This document shows positions 8,925-17,364 of a stretch of DNA of 64,000 bases, piece by piece. The translations under genes and the position numbers were made by a program. The stretch's first letter is position 1, and the number at the start of each line of letters is the position of its first letter. The stretch lies in assembly GCF_018613935.1 (NCBI RefSeq), contig NZ_JAGGPF010000008.1:62001-126000 (forward strand), read 5' to 3'. This DNA is from Agromyces sp. ISL-38 (GTDB lineage Bacteria > Actinomycetota > Actinomycetes > Actinomycetales > Microbacteriaceae). The notes beneath the pieces are model-generated. The model had not been told where the DNA came from, did no database searches, and was given only the letters and a program-made list of their open reading frames with translations.

Positions 8925-9851
8925 CTACGTGAGCCTGTCCAGCCGTCGCAGGATCAGCCCCTCGCGGAGCGCCCACGGCGAGACTTCGAGCACCTTCGCC
9001 TTGAAGGCGCGCATCGTCTCGGAGAGCACGACGGCGCCCGCGACGATCTGGAACGTGCGGTCCTCGGTGATGCCGGGCAGCGCCGGCCGCGCGTCGGCGG
9101 GGATGCGTGCGAGTCGTGGGATCCAGTCATCGAGGGCCGAGAGCTTCAGGATGCTGCGCTCCTCCGCTCCGACGCCCCCTTCGGTGCTCCCGGCGAGCTT
9201 CGCGAGTGAACGAATCGTCTTGGACGAGCCGACGACATGGTCGGCCTCGGGGATGCCGCCGATGTCGCCGACGGTCTTGGAGAGCACGGCTCGGGCATGC
9301 TTGCGGAGGCGTTCGACCTGCTCCTCGGTGGGCGGGTCGTCGGGGAGGAACTCGATCGTCGAGCGGCCGGCGCCGAGCGGCACCGAGCGTGCGACCTCCG
9401 GGATCTCGTCGCCACCGTGCGCCACCTCGAGCGAACCGCCGCCGATGTCGAACAGGAGCACGCGGCCCGCCGACCACCCGTACCAGCGCCGCACCGCGAG
9501 GAACGTGAGGCGCGCCTCGTCGGGGCCGCTCAGCACGTCGAGGTGGATGCCTGCCGCCTCCTCGATGCGCGCGAGCACCGCGGGGCCGTTGCTCGCCTCA
9601 CGGATCGCGGATGTCGCGAACGCGAGCATCTCGTCGATGCCCGACTTGCGTGCCACCTCGGCGGCGTCGCGCACCGCCGTGACGATCGTCTCGACGCCCT
9701 GCTCGCTGATCGCCCCGTCGTCGTCGAGGTAGCGCATGAGCCGCAGCACCGACTTGTGCGAAGCGGTCGGAATCGGTCGAGCGCCTTGATGCGCGTCGAC
9801 GACGAGCAGGTGCACGGTGTTGGAACCGACATCGAGAACCCCGAGACGCAT
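8925..9851 (-). CDS. Ppx/GppA family exopolyphosphatase
   Basis: 308-residue phosphatase of the actin-like ATPase fold that hydrolyses polyphosphate or pppGpp. The N-terminal phosphate loop reads MRLGVLDVGSNTVHLLVVD, the second loop LFDIGGGSLEVAH, and the C-terminus ends EGLILRRLDRL as in the actinobacterial short Ppx group. The start is ATG 9851: the minus strand has TACGCT (9858-9863) exactly 6 nt upstream and no Shine-Dalgarno sequence, which fits a leaderless mRNA. In mycobacteria this gene directly follows DUF501. Here it sits 5 kb away and is inverted. Confidence 0.93.
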   Translation of the reverse strand: MRLGVLDVGSNTVHLLVVDAHQGARPIPTASHKSVLRLMRYLDDDGAISEQGVETIVTAVRDAAEVARKSGIDEMLAFATSAIREASNGPAVLARIEEAAGIHLDVLSGPDEARLTFLAVRRWYGWSAGRVLLFDIGGGSLEVAHGGDEIPEVARSVPLGAGRSTIEFLPDDPPTEEQVERLRKHARAVLSKTVGDIGGIPEADHVVGSSKTIRSLAKLAGSTEGGVGAEERSILKLSALDDWIPRLARIPADARPALPGITEDRTFQIVAGAVVLSETMRAFKAKVLEVSPWALREGLILRRLDRLT

Positions 9852-9943
9852 GGTGCGAGCGTACCGGGCGCGCGAAGCAGTAGCGCACGCGCGGCGCCCG
9901 AAACCGGTGCGGGCTGGGTGACTTTCGTGCATACTGGTGCGAC

Positions 9944-9959
9944 TGGGACGACCGTCCCA
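9944..9959. promoter_or_regulatory. Palindromic operator upstream of the TetR operon
   Basis: TGGGACGACCGTCCCA has 6-nt perfect arms around GACC. It lies 32 nt before the TetR GTG start, just downstream of a possible -10 (CATACT, about 9930-9935). Position and symmetry fit an autoregulatory TetR operator. No binding data are available. Confidence 0.6.
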
Positions 9960-9991
9960 CTTCGGTCGGCGATGGCGTCGAGAGGAGCCGC

Positions 9992-10588
9992 GTGGCCCGC
10001 ATCCCCGCTCCCGAGCGCCGCGACGCGCTCGTCGAGGCCGCCTTGCGCGTGGTCTCCCGGCGCGGCATCGCACAAGCGACGACCCGTGCGATCGTCGCCG
10101 AGGCAGGCATGTCGCTCGCGAGCTTCCACTACGCGTTCGACTCCCGTGACGAACTCATCGACGAGCTCATCACCACGGTCGTCGCACGCGAGCAGCACGC
10201 CGTGATCCCCGAGCCCGTGCCCGGAGGAGACCTGCGGGAGATCCTCGAGGCGGGGCTGCTGCGCTACTTCGAGCACTTGCGCGGCGATCCCGAGCACGAG
10301 CAGGCGATGCTCGAGCTCACGCACTACGCGCTGCGGTCGCCGGAGCGGCATCCGCTCGCCGTCGCCCAGTACGCGCGCTACGCCGAGCTCGCGGCCCACT
10401 CGCTCGAGATCGCCGCGAGCCACGCCGGCACCACGTGGGACCGGCCCATGGAACAGGTCGCCCGCGTGCTCGTGGCCTTCACCGACGGGCTCACCATCAC
10501 GTGGCTCGTCGACCGCGACGACGACGCAGCACGGGCGGTCGCGCACGCGGCCGCCGACGCCCTCTCGAGAATGGCCGAACCGCGATGA
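9992..10588 (+). CDS. TetR/AcrR family transcriptional regulator
   Basis: 198 residues. The N-terminal helix-turn-helix (about 10-57: ALVEAALRVVSRRGIAQATTRAIVAEAGMSLASFHYAFDSRDELIDELI, shown here in parts) matches TetR_N. The C-terminal helical ligand domain is unassigned. GTG at 9992 has GGAG at about 9981. The stop overlaps the MFS start (ATGA), so it heads a four-gene coupled operon and probably represses it through the palindrome at 9944-9959. The ligand is unknown. Confidence 0.92.
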   Translation: MARIPAPERRDALVEAALRVVSRRGIAQATTRAIVAEAGMSLASFHYAFDSRDELIDELITTVVAREQHAVIPEPVPGGDLREILEAGLLRYFEHLRGDPEHEQAMLELTHYALRSPERHPLAVAQYARYAELAAHSLEIAASHAGTTWDRPMEQVARVLVAFTDGLTITWLVDRDDDAARAVAHAAADALSRMAEPR

Positions 10589-11844
10589 CGACTGTCGACA
10601 CCGCTCCCTCCGCGCTCGGCGAACCCACCCGGCGGGTCTCGCGGGGCTGGATCGCCGCGTTCGCGGGCTCCTGGCTGGGCATCTGGATGGCGCAGCTCAC
10701 GCCCGTGCAATTGCTCCTGCCCGCGCAGATCGATGCGCAGCTGCATCCCGACGACTGGGTCGACAGCGTCATGGCGTTCGGCGTCATCTCGGGGATCGCC
10801 TCGCTCTTCGTGATCGTCGCGTATCCGCTCACCGGCGCGCTCTCCGACCGCACCACGTCGCGGTTCGGCCGCAGGCGCCCGTGGATCGCGATCGGCGCAC
10901 TCGTGTTCGCGTTCTCGCTCGTCGCGCTCGGCTTCCAGACCGAGCTCTGGACGATCGGTGCCGCGTGGGTCGCCGCGACCGTCGGCTTCTGCATCATGAC
11001 GGCCGCGCTCACGGCGACGATCTCCGACCAGGTGCCGGTCGGCCAGCGCGGCTTCGTCTCGGGCTGGATGTCGGCGCCGCAAGCGGTGGGCATCATCGTT
11101 GGTCTCGTGATCGTGACCGAACTCGTGCCGGGCACGGCAGCGGGCTACGCCGTGCTCGCCGTGGTGCTCCTGGTGCTCGTGGTGCCGTTCCTGCGGCGCC
11201 ACGACCAGCCGCTCGCGGCGGTCGAGCGAGCCCGCATGTCGGCCCGCGGCATCCTCGCGAGCCTCTGGATCAGCCCGAGGCAGTACCCCGACTTCGGCTG
11301 GACGCTCCTCAGCCGCGTGCTCGTCTCGATCGGCAACGCCCTGGGCACGAGCCTGCTGCTGTACTTCCTCATGTTCGGTCTCGGCGACGCGAACGCCGAA
11401 TCCGACCTCATCATCCTCACGCTCATCTACATGGTGTTCGTCATCCTCGCCTCGCTCACCCTCGGCCGTCTCTCCGACCGCCTCGGCCGTCGCCGCGTCT
11501 TCGTGTTCGTGGCCGCCGGGCTGCAAGGCGTCGCAGCGCTCCTGCTCGCGATCCTGCCCGACCTCACCATCGCGATGATCGCCGCGGGACTCCTCGGCCT
11601 CGGCTACGGCTGCTTCCTCTCGGTCGACCAGGCGCTCGCCACCCAGGTGCTGCCCGACCCGGCGTCGCGCGGAAAAGACCTCGGCATCATGAACATCGCC
11701 TCGGCCGTTCCCCAGTCGATCGGCCCGTTGCTCGGCGCGTTCGCCGTGCTCGCGACGGGCACGTTCACGCTCGTGTTCGTGCTCGGCGCCGTCTTCGCCT
11801 TCGGCGGCGCCCTCGCCGTCTCTCGCGTGCGGAACGTGCGCTGA
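10585..11844 (+). CDS. MFS transporter with SLC45/GPH-like sugar signature
   Basis: 419-residue, 12-helix transporter. The loop between helices 2 and 3 reads SDRTTSRFGRRRPWI, close to the RxGRRRP signature of SLC45 and plant sucrose-proton symporters, and the second half repeats LSDRLGRRRVF. This favours uptake or export of a sugar or sugar derivative, in keeping with the sugar-lactone oxidase two genes downstream. It overlaps both neighbours (ATGA with TetR, TGATG with the PLP enzyme), so the three are stoichiometrically linked. The exact substrate cannot be read from the sequence. Confidence 0.9.
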   Translation: MTTVDTAPSALGEPTRRVSRGWIAAFAGSWLGIWMAQLTPVQLLLPAQIDAQLHPDDWVDSVMAFGVISGIASLFVIVAYPLTGALSDRTTSRFGRRRPWIAIGALVFAFSLVALGFQTELWTIGAAWVAATVGFCIMTAALTATISDQVPVGQRGFVSGWMSAPQAVGIIVGLVIVTELVPGTAAGYAVLAVVLLVLVVPFLRRHDQPLAAVERARMSARGILASLWISPRQYPDFGWTLLSRVLVSIGNALGTSLLLYFLMFGLGDANAESDLIILTLIYMVFVILASLTLGRLSDRLGRRRVFVFVAAGLQGVAALLLAILPDLTIAMIAAGLLGLGYGCFLSVDQALATQVLPDPASRGKDLGIMNIASAVPQSIGPLLGAFAVLATGTFTLVFVLGAVFAFGGALAVSRVRNVR

Positions 11845-13091
11845 TGAACCTCGACCTGCGCTTCACGGGCAATCCGGCGACGGATGCCGCGAGCTGGCTC
11901 ACTCCCGCGCGGCACTGGCCCGCCCTCACCGCCGCGACGGCGCACCTCGACGCTCCCGTCGGCGCCCTCCACCTGGGGGCGCTGCGGCACAACGCGCTCG
12001 ACATGCTGCGCCGCGCGAGCGGCACCCCCATCCGCATCGCGTCGAAGTCGGTGCGCGTGCGCAGCGTCATCGAGGCGCTGCTCGCGATGCCCGGCTATCA
12101 CGGGGTGCTCAGCTACACGCTCGCCGAGGCGCTGTGGCTCGCCGACTCGATCGACGACCTCGTCGTCGGCTATCCCACGGCGGAGCGCAGCGGCATCCGT
12201 CGACTGGCGACCGACCCGGCCCTCGCGAGCCGCATCACCCTCATGGTCGACTCGCCCGCGCAGCTCGACCTCATCGACTCGGTGCTGCCGCCGGGGCGGC
12301 GCGAGACGATCCGCGTGTGCCTCGAACTCGACGCCTCGTGGGATGCGCCAGTGCTCGGCCACCTCGGCGTTCGGCGTTCGCCCGTGCACGACCCCGCCGA
12401 CGCGGGCGCGCTCGCCGCCTACATCACGAAGCGGCCGGGCTTCACGCTCGTCGGCATGATGTCGTACGAAGCGCAGATCGCGGGAGTCGTGAACCAGCCC
12501 GATGGTCGCCCGATCGACGGCGCACTCAATCGCTGGATGCAGTCCCGCTCGATGCCGGAGCTCGTCGAGCGTCGTGCCCGCGCCGTCGCGGCCGTGCGCG
12601 CGCACGCCGAGCTCGAGTTCGTGAACGGCGGTGGCACGGGTTCGCTCGAACTCACGTCGGCCGACCCGTCGATCACCGAGATCGCCGCGGGTTCCGGCCT
12701 CTTCGGCGGGCACCTCTTCGACGGCTACGCCCACTTCACGCCGGCCCCCGCCGCGGCCTTCGCGCTCGACGTGGTGCGCTCGCCGAGCCCCGCGCACGCG
12801 ACGATCCTCGGCGGCGGCTGGATCGCCTCGGGGCCGCCCGCGGCCGATCGTGTTCCTCGTATCGTGTGGCCCGAAGGACTCTCGATGGTGGCGCGCGAGT
12901 CGGCCGGCGAGGTGCAGACCCCGGTCACCGGCCGCGGCGCCTCGCGCCTCGAGGCGGGCGACCGGGTCTGGTTCCGGCACACGAAGTCGGGCGAACTGTC
13001 GGAGCACTTGAACGAGTTCGCCGTGGTCGACGGCGGCGCGGTGGTCGAGACGATCCCGACCTACCGGGGAGAAGGCAAGGCGTTCCTGTGA
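11844..13091 (+). CDS. Fold-type III PLP enzyme (alanine racemase N-domain; amino acid deaminase/aldolase family)
   Basis: 415 residues. The PLP barrel starts with GALHLGALRHNALDMLRRASGTPIRIASKSVRVRSV (given in part), where the Lys in RIASKS aligns with the Schiff-base lysine of D-threonine aldolase/alanine racemase proteins. NGGGTGS around residue 270 is the phosphate-binding loop. The C-terminal beta domain ends with GDRVWFRHTKSGELSEHLNEF, the metal-binding His/Glu region of D-threonine aldolase-like enzymes. Such proteins are annotated as amino acid deaminase/aldolase. The substrate is unknown. It is coupled by overlap to both the MFS gene and the oxidase gene. Confidence 0.85.
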   Translation: MNLDLRFTGNPATDAASWLTPARHWPALTAATAHLDAPVGALHLGALRHNALDMLRRASGTPIRIASKSVRVRSVIEALLAMPGYHGVLSYTLAEALWLADSIDDLVVGYPTAERSGIRRLATDPALASRITLMVDSPAQLDLIDSVLPPGRRETIRVCLELDASWDAPVLGHLGVRRSPVHDPADAGALAAYITKRPGFTLVGMMSYEAQIAGVVNQPDGRPIDGALNRWMQSRSMPELVERRARAVAAVRAHAELEFVNGGGTGSLELTSADPSITEIAAGSGLFGGHLFDGYAHFTPAPAAAFALDVVRSPSPAHATILGGGWIASGPPAADRVPRIVWPEGLSMVARESAGEVQTPVTGRGASRLEAGDRVWFRHTKSGELSEHLNEFAVVDGGAVVETIPTYRGEGKAFL

Positions 13092-14401
13092 CGGCGAGCG
13101 GAGCGGTGTGGCGCAATTGGGGTCGCACCGAGTCGGTGCGCCCGAAGCGGGTGGAGCGGCCGGCCACGGCCGGCGCCGTGCAGCGAGCCGTGGCCGCCGC
13201 CGCGGCATCCGGTCTCCGTGTGAAGCCCGTGGGCTCGGGGCACAGCTTCACGGGCATCGCCGTCGCCCCCGATGTGCAGCTCGACCTCACCGACCTCTCA
13301 GGGGTGATCGACGCGGATGTCGCGACCGGCCGCGTCACGATCGCGGCCGGCACCCGACTCCACGAGCTGCCTCGACTCCTGGCGCCCTATGGGCTCGCGC
13401 TGCCCAACATGGGTGACATCGACAAGCAGACGATCGCCGGAGCCACCTCGACGGGGACTCACGGCACGGGGCTCGGTTTCGGCGGGCTCGCGACGCAGAT
13501 CGTCGCCGCGAAGCTCGTCGACGGTGCGGGGGAGCTCCTCACCGTGAGCGAGACCGAACGGCCCGAGCTCCTGCCCGCGGTGCGACTCGGCCTCGGCGCT
13601 CTCGGCGTGCTCGTCGAAGTGACGCTGCAACTCGTGCCGCGGTTCGTGCTGCACGCGGTCGAGAAGCACGCACCGCTCGAGGCGGTGCTCGACGGGTGGC
13701 TCGATCGGGTGCGCGGTGCCGACCACTTCGATCTCTACTGGTTCCCGCACACCGACACCGCGCTGGCGAAGACGAACACGCGCCTGCCGGGCGATGCACC
13801 GAGGAAGCCCCTCGGCCGCCTGACCCGGTGGGTCGACGACGAGCTCCTCGCGAACGGCGCCTACCGTGCGATCTGCGGGCTCGGCAGGGTCGCGCCGGCC
13901 ACCACGCCGTTCTTCGCCCGGCAGGTCGACAAGTTCACGGGCGACCGCGACTTCAGTGACTTCTCGCCCGCGGTGTTCACCACGAATCGCACCGTGCGCT
14001 TCCGCGAGATGGAGTACGCCGTTCCGATCGCCGTCGTGCCCGAGGCGCTTCGCGAGGTGCGAGCACTCATCGAGCGACGCGGATGGCGCATCAGCTTCCC
14101 GATCGAGGTGCGCGCGGCGGCATCCGACGACAACTGGCTCTCGACTGCCTACGGGCGAGAGACCGGCTATCTCGCCGTGCACCGGTACTTCCGCGAGGAC
14201 CCTCGCGAATACTTCGCCGCCGTCGAGCAGATCATGGCCGGGTACGGCGGGCGGCCGCACTGGGGCAAGATGCATTCGCGCACGGCAGCGGAGTTGCGCG
14301 AGGTGTACCCGCGGTTCGAGGACTTCCTGCTCGTGCGCGACGAGCTCGATCCCGAGCGGCGCTTCGCGAATCCCTACCTCGAGCGCGTGCTCGGGGCATG
14401 A
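13088..14401 (+). CDS. FAD-linked D-arabinono-1,4-lactone oxidase family protein
   Basis: 437-residue VAO-type flavoprotein. The FAD domain has PVGSGHSFTGIA (histidine that can bind FAD covalently), NMGDIDKQTIAGATSTGTHGTG and the C-terminal ALO domain with RPHWGKMH, typical of sugar-1,4-lactone oxidases (arabinono-, gulono-, xylitol oxidase group). It oxidises a sugar lactone or alditol using oxygen. GTG at 13088 overlaps the PLP-enzyme stop by 4 nt. It is last in the TetR-MFS-PLP-ALO operon, which suggests a small catabolic or osmolyte pathway controlled by the TetR. Confidence 0.9.
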   Translation: MTASGAVWRNWGRTESVRPKRVERPATAGAVQRAVAAAAASGLRVKPVGSGHSFTGIAVAPDVQLDLTDLSGVIDADVATGRVTIAAGTRLHELPRLLAPYGLALPNMGDIDKQTIAGATSTGTHGTGLGFGGLATQIVAAKLVDGAGELLTVSETERPELLPAVRLGLGALGVLVEVTLQLVPRFVLHAVEKHAPLEAVLDGWLDRVRGADHFDLYWFPHTDTALAKTNTRLPGDAPRKPLGRLTRWVDDELLANGAYRAICGLGRVAPATTPFFARQVDKFTGDRDFSDFSPAVFTTNRTVRFREMEYAVPIAVVPEALREVRALIERRGWRISFPIEVRAAASDDNWLSTAYGRETGYLAVHRYFREDPREYFAAVEQIMAGYGGRPHWGKMHSRTAAELREVYPRFEDFLLVRDELDPERRFANPYLERVLGA

Positions 14402-14419
14402 GGTCGACCCGAAGGGGCC

Positions 14420-14460
14420 GAAGGAAGGGCCGAAGGAAGGGCCGGATGCCGCGGCATCCG
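14420..14460. repeat. 12-bp direct repeat followed by an 18-bp perfect palindrome
   Basis: GAAGGAAGGGCC occurs twice in tandem (14420-14443, with a shortened third copy before it). CGGATGCCGCGGCATCCG at 14443-14460 is a perfect palindrome made of two inverted copies of the over-represented word GGATGCCGC. It lies between the convergent oxidase and ABC permease genes and may serve as a bidirectional terminator. Confidence 0.7.
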
Positions 14461-14483
14461 CCCGTTCGATTCCTGCGTCTGCG

Positions 14484-15218
14484 TCAGGGCGTGCGCCGGC
14501 GCAGCGTGATGGACCCGAGCACGATGGAACCGATGATCCACGCGCCGATCACGAGGAGTTTCGCCGCGATCCACTCGGCGTCTTTCGAGTCATCGGCCAC
14601 GGCCCTGAGCGCGTCGATCGCGAAGCTGAGCGGGAGCCACTCGCTGATCGCCTCGAGCGCCTCGGGCAACTGGTCGCGCGGGATGAAGATGCCGCCGAGC
14701 AGGATCTGCGGGAACACGAGGAGCGGGAGGAACTGCACGACCTGGAATTCCGAACGTGCGAACGCGCTCGCGAGCAGGCCGAGCGCCGTACCGAGCAGGG
14801 CATCGGCGACTGCGACCGCGAAGAGGAGCCAGATCGTGCCCTCGATCTCGAGACCGCACACCCACACCGCGAACGACACCGCGATCGCCGTCTGGAAGAT
14901 CGCGAGCAGGCCGAACGCGAGCGCATAGCCGAGGATGAAGTCGCCCTTGCCCAGCGGCATCGAGAACAGTCGCTCGAGCGTGCCGTTGCGTCGTTCACGA
15001 AGCGTGGCGATGCTCGTCACGAGGAACATGACGATGAACGGGAACAGGGCGATCATCGCGGGCCCGATGTCGGCGAAGAGGTCGGTGTCGGTGAAGATCC
15101 ACGCGACGAGGCCGATGAGCAGGCTCGGCACCACGAGCAGGAGCCCGATCGTGCGCGGGTCGTGCCGGATCTGCGTCAGCACGCGACCGGTGGTGGCGAA
15201 CGTGCGCGAGAGCGTCAT
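14484..15218 (-). CDS. ABC-2 type transporter permease
   Basis: 244 residues with six membrane spans and the ABC-2 motif region ERRNGTLERLFSMPLGKGDFILG after helix 2, plus the conserved GGIFIPRDQLPEAL near the C-terminus. This places it with drug or lipid exporters (DrrB/YadH-like). ATG at 15218 shares one base with the stop of the upstream ATPase gene (TGATG), so both subunits are coupled. Together they form a half-size exporter controlled by the TetR gene just upstream. Confidence 0.9.
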   Translation of the reverse strand: MTLSRTFATTGRVLTQIRHDPRTIGLLLVVPSLLIGLVAWIFTDTDLFADIGPAMIALFPFIVMFLVTSIATLRERRNGTLERLFSMPLGKGDFILGYALAFGLLAIFQTAIAVSFAVWVCGLEIEGTIWLLFAVAVADALLGTALGLLASAFARSEFQVVQFLPLLVFPQILLGGIFIPRDQLPEALEAISEWLPLSFAIDALRAVADDSKDAEWIAAKLLVIGAWIIGSIVLGSITLRRRTP

Positions 15219-15988
15219 CACGCCACCTCCGACCCCGTCTCGGGGTGCAGGTCGGGCACGCCGCGCTCGATGAGGCGGAGGAACGCCGTCTCGACGTCGT
15301 CGGTGCCGGTCGCCTCGAGCACGCCGGGCACGGTGTCGTCGGCGAGGAGTGCGCCGTCGCGCATGAGGAGCAGCCGATCGCAGCGTTTCGCCTCGTCCAT
15401 CACGTGGCTCGAGACCAGAAGCGTCGCGCCGGCTTCGGCGAGCCGGTGGAAGAGCTCCCACAGCTCGACGCGGAGCACGGGGTCGAGGCCGACGGTCGGC
15501 TCGTCGAGCACGAGCACCTCGGGAGCTCCGAGGAGGGCTGCGGCGAGCGAGACGCGGCCGCGCTGCCCGCCCGAGAGAGATCCGGCGAGGCGTCCCTCGA
15601 CGGAGCCGAGGTCGGTGCGCTCGATGACGCTGTCGACGTCGGACGCCGGTGCCCCGATCACCCGTCGGAAATACGCGAGGTTCTGGCGCACGGTGAGATC
15701 GTCGTACACGCTCACCTGCTGCGTCACGTAGGCGACGCGAGCGCGAAGCGCGGCCGACCCGGCCGGGAGCCCGAGCACCTCGATCGTGCCCGAGTCCACC
15801 ACCTGCACGCCCACGAGCGAGCGCATGAGCGTGGTCTTGCCGCACCCGCTCGGGCCGAGGAGGCCCACGATGCGGCCGCGCGGCACGTCGAGCGACAAGC
15901 CGTGGAGCACGGGCGCACCGGCGCGGCGCACGTGCAGGTCGCGAACGACGACGGCGGGACCAGCGGCGACATCGACGCTATTCACCAT
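15218..15988 (-). CDS. ABC transporter ATP-binding protein
   Basis: 256-residue ATPase with Walker A GPSGCGKTT, Q-loop TQQVSVYDDLT, signature LSGGQRGR, Walker B LVLDEPTVGLD and H-loop SSHVMDE. It energises the neighbouring ABC-2 permease, probably for drug or lipid export. I take the start as ATG 15988 (MVNSVDVAAG). A longer frame to 16054 would run into the end of the TetR gene. The 32-nt gap to TetR suggests one TetR-ATPase-permease transcript. Confidence 0.92.
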   Translation of the reverse strand: MVNSVDVAAGPAVVVRDLHVRRAGAPVLHGLSLDVPRGRIVGLLGPSGCGKTTLMRSLVGVQVVDSGTIEVLGLPAGSAALRARVAYVTQQVSVYDDLTVRQNLAYFRRVIGAPASDVDSVIERTDLGSVEGRLAGSLSGGQRGRVSLAAALLGAPEVLVLDEPTVGLDPVLRVELWELFHRLAEAGATLLVSSHVMDEAKRCDRLLLMRDGALLADDTVPGVLEATGTDDVETAFLRLIERGVPDLHPETGSEVA

Positions 15989-16020
15989 GTGCCGAATTCT
16001 TCGCCTGCCCGAACCGGTTG

Positions 16021-16647
16021 TCAAGTGCCCGGAGGACGACCGGTCAGGTGCCATTGCACCGCCGGCCCGACGCGCGCGACGAGCTCGTCGATGCTCACCG
16101 AGGCCGCGGGCTCGAAGGCGAGCACGTAGCGCACCATGATCACTCCGACGATCTGGGATGCCGCGAGCTCGGCGCGAAGCTCGGCGTCAGCTCGGTCGGC
16201 GTCACCCAGTCGGCTCGCGATGCGGTGCATGATCTCGCGCCGTAGGAACTCGCGCAGCATCCGTGCCACCGGACCCTGGCCGATCGCCGAGCGCAAGGCC
16301 GCGACCGCGGCAGGACGCACCCCGGCGGCATCCCACGCGCCGAGCACGGCACGCACGAGTCGCGCGCCGAGCTCTTCGAGCGGCCCGTCGAGCGCGTCGC
16401 GCACGAGCCGGTCTGGGCGCAGCGGCACCTCGACGACTTCGGCGACGAGCGCCGACTTGCCGTCGAAGTAGTGGTGCACGAGTGCCGGGTCGACGCCGGC
16501 GCGGCGAGCGATCGCACGCACCGAGGCGGCCTCATACCCGTGCTCGCCGAATTCGGCGGTCGCCGCCTCGAGGATGCGCGCCCTCGTGTCGTCGCGATTG
16601 GCCCCCTTCGGACGACCGCGACGACGCGGTGCAGGTGCCTCGGCCAC
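16021..16647 (-). CDS. TetR/AcrR family transcriptional regulator of the ABC exporter
   Basis: 208 residues. It has a basic N-terminal tail (RRRGRPKGANRDDTRARIL), a helix-turn-helix at about 28-72 (EHGYEAASVRAIARRAGVDPALVHHYF), and a TetR_C-type helical domain. GTG 16647 is preceded on the minus strand by TAGGCT (16654-16659) with a 6-nt spacer and no ribosome binding site, so the mRNA is probably leaderless. Being first in the transcript with the ABC genes, it likely autoregulates and represses them until a toxic ligand binds. Confidence 0.92.
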   Translation of the reverse strand: MAEAPAPRRRGRPKGANRDDTRARILEAATAEFGEHGYEAASVRAIARRAGVDPALVHHYFDGKSALVAEVVEVPLRPDRLVRDALDGPLEELGARLVRAVLGAWDAAGVRPAAVAALRSAIGQGPVARMLREFLRREIMHRIASRLGDADRADAELRAELAASQIVGVIMVRYVLAFEPAASVSIDELVARVGPAVQWHLTGRPPGT

Positions 16648-16788
16648 AGCCTGAGCCTACGCCCGGAGCAGGCCCCGCGCTTCCTCCGAGTCTCATGGGA
16701 AGCACGGTAGGCGAACAGGGGTGCTCGGTAGGATGAGCAGACACCCGAACACGTCAATACGTCGCCCAGAGCGCTAGGAGTCCGTGCC

Positions 16789-17355
16789 ATGGAATGGCTC
16801 ATTCCCGTCATCATCGTCGTTGCGCTCGTGGTGATCGCCGGCATCTACCTGTGGGCCACCTACAACTCCCTCGTCACCCTCAATGTGCGGGTCGACGAGG
16901 CGTGGAGCGACATCACGGTGCAGCTGAAGCGCCGTGCCGACCTGATCCCCAACCTCATCGAAGCGGTGAAGGGCTACGCCGCTCACGAGAAGGCGGTCTT
17001 CGAGAACGTGACGCGTGCCCGAGCCGAGACGCTGCAGGCGCAGGGTCCGGTCGAGGCGGGTGCCGCCGAGAACCACATGCAGCAGGCGCTGAAGTCGATC
17101 TTCGCGGTCGCCGAGGCGTACCCGCAGTTGCAGGCGAGCCAGAACTTCCTGGCGCTGCAGGCCGAGCTCGTCGACACCGAAGACAAGATCCAGGCATCCC
17201 GTCGCTTCTACAACGGCGGCGTGCGAGAGCTCAACACGAAGATCAAGGTCTTCCCCAACACGCTGTTCGTGCGGGGCCTCGGCTTCCACGAGCGCGACTT
17301 CTTCGAGGTCACGGAGCCTGCGGCGATCGCAGAGCCCCCGCGCGTCCAGTTCTAA
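16789..17355 (+). CDS. lemA: LemA family protein
   Basis: 188 residues. An N-terminal transmembrane helix (about 4-24) is followed by the LemA helical bundle: YNSLVTLNVRVDEAWSDITVQLKRRADLIPNL, KGYAAHEKAVFENVTRAR, then the C-terminal RRFYNGGVRELNTKIKVFPN signature. LemA proteins are membrane-anchored with the bundle outside and are often paired with HtpX, as here (9-nt gap). The exact role is unknown; a link to envelope protein quality control is inferred from the pairing. A possible -10 (TAGGAT) lies near 16729-16734, giving a leader of about 50 nt. Confidence 0.94.
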   Translation: MEWLIPVIIVVALVVIAGIYLWATYNSLVTLNVRVDEAWSDITVQLKRRADLIPNLIEAVKGYAAHEKAVFENVTRARAETLQAQGPVEAGAAENHMQQALKSIFAVAEAYPQLQASQNFLALQAELVDTEDKIQASRRFYNGGVRELNTKIKVFPNTLFVRGLGFHERDFFEVTEPAAIAEPPRVQF

Positions 17356-17364
17356 CGCACGACG

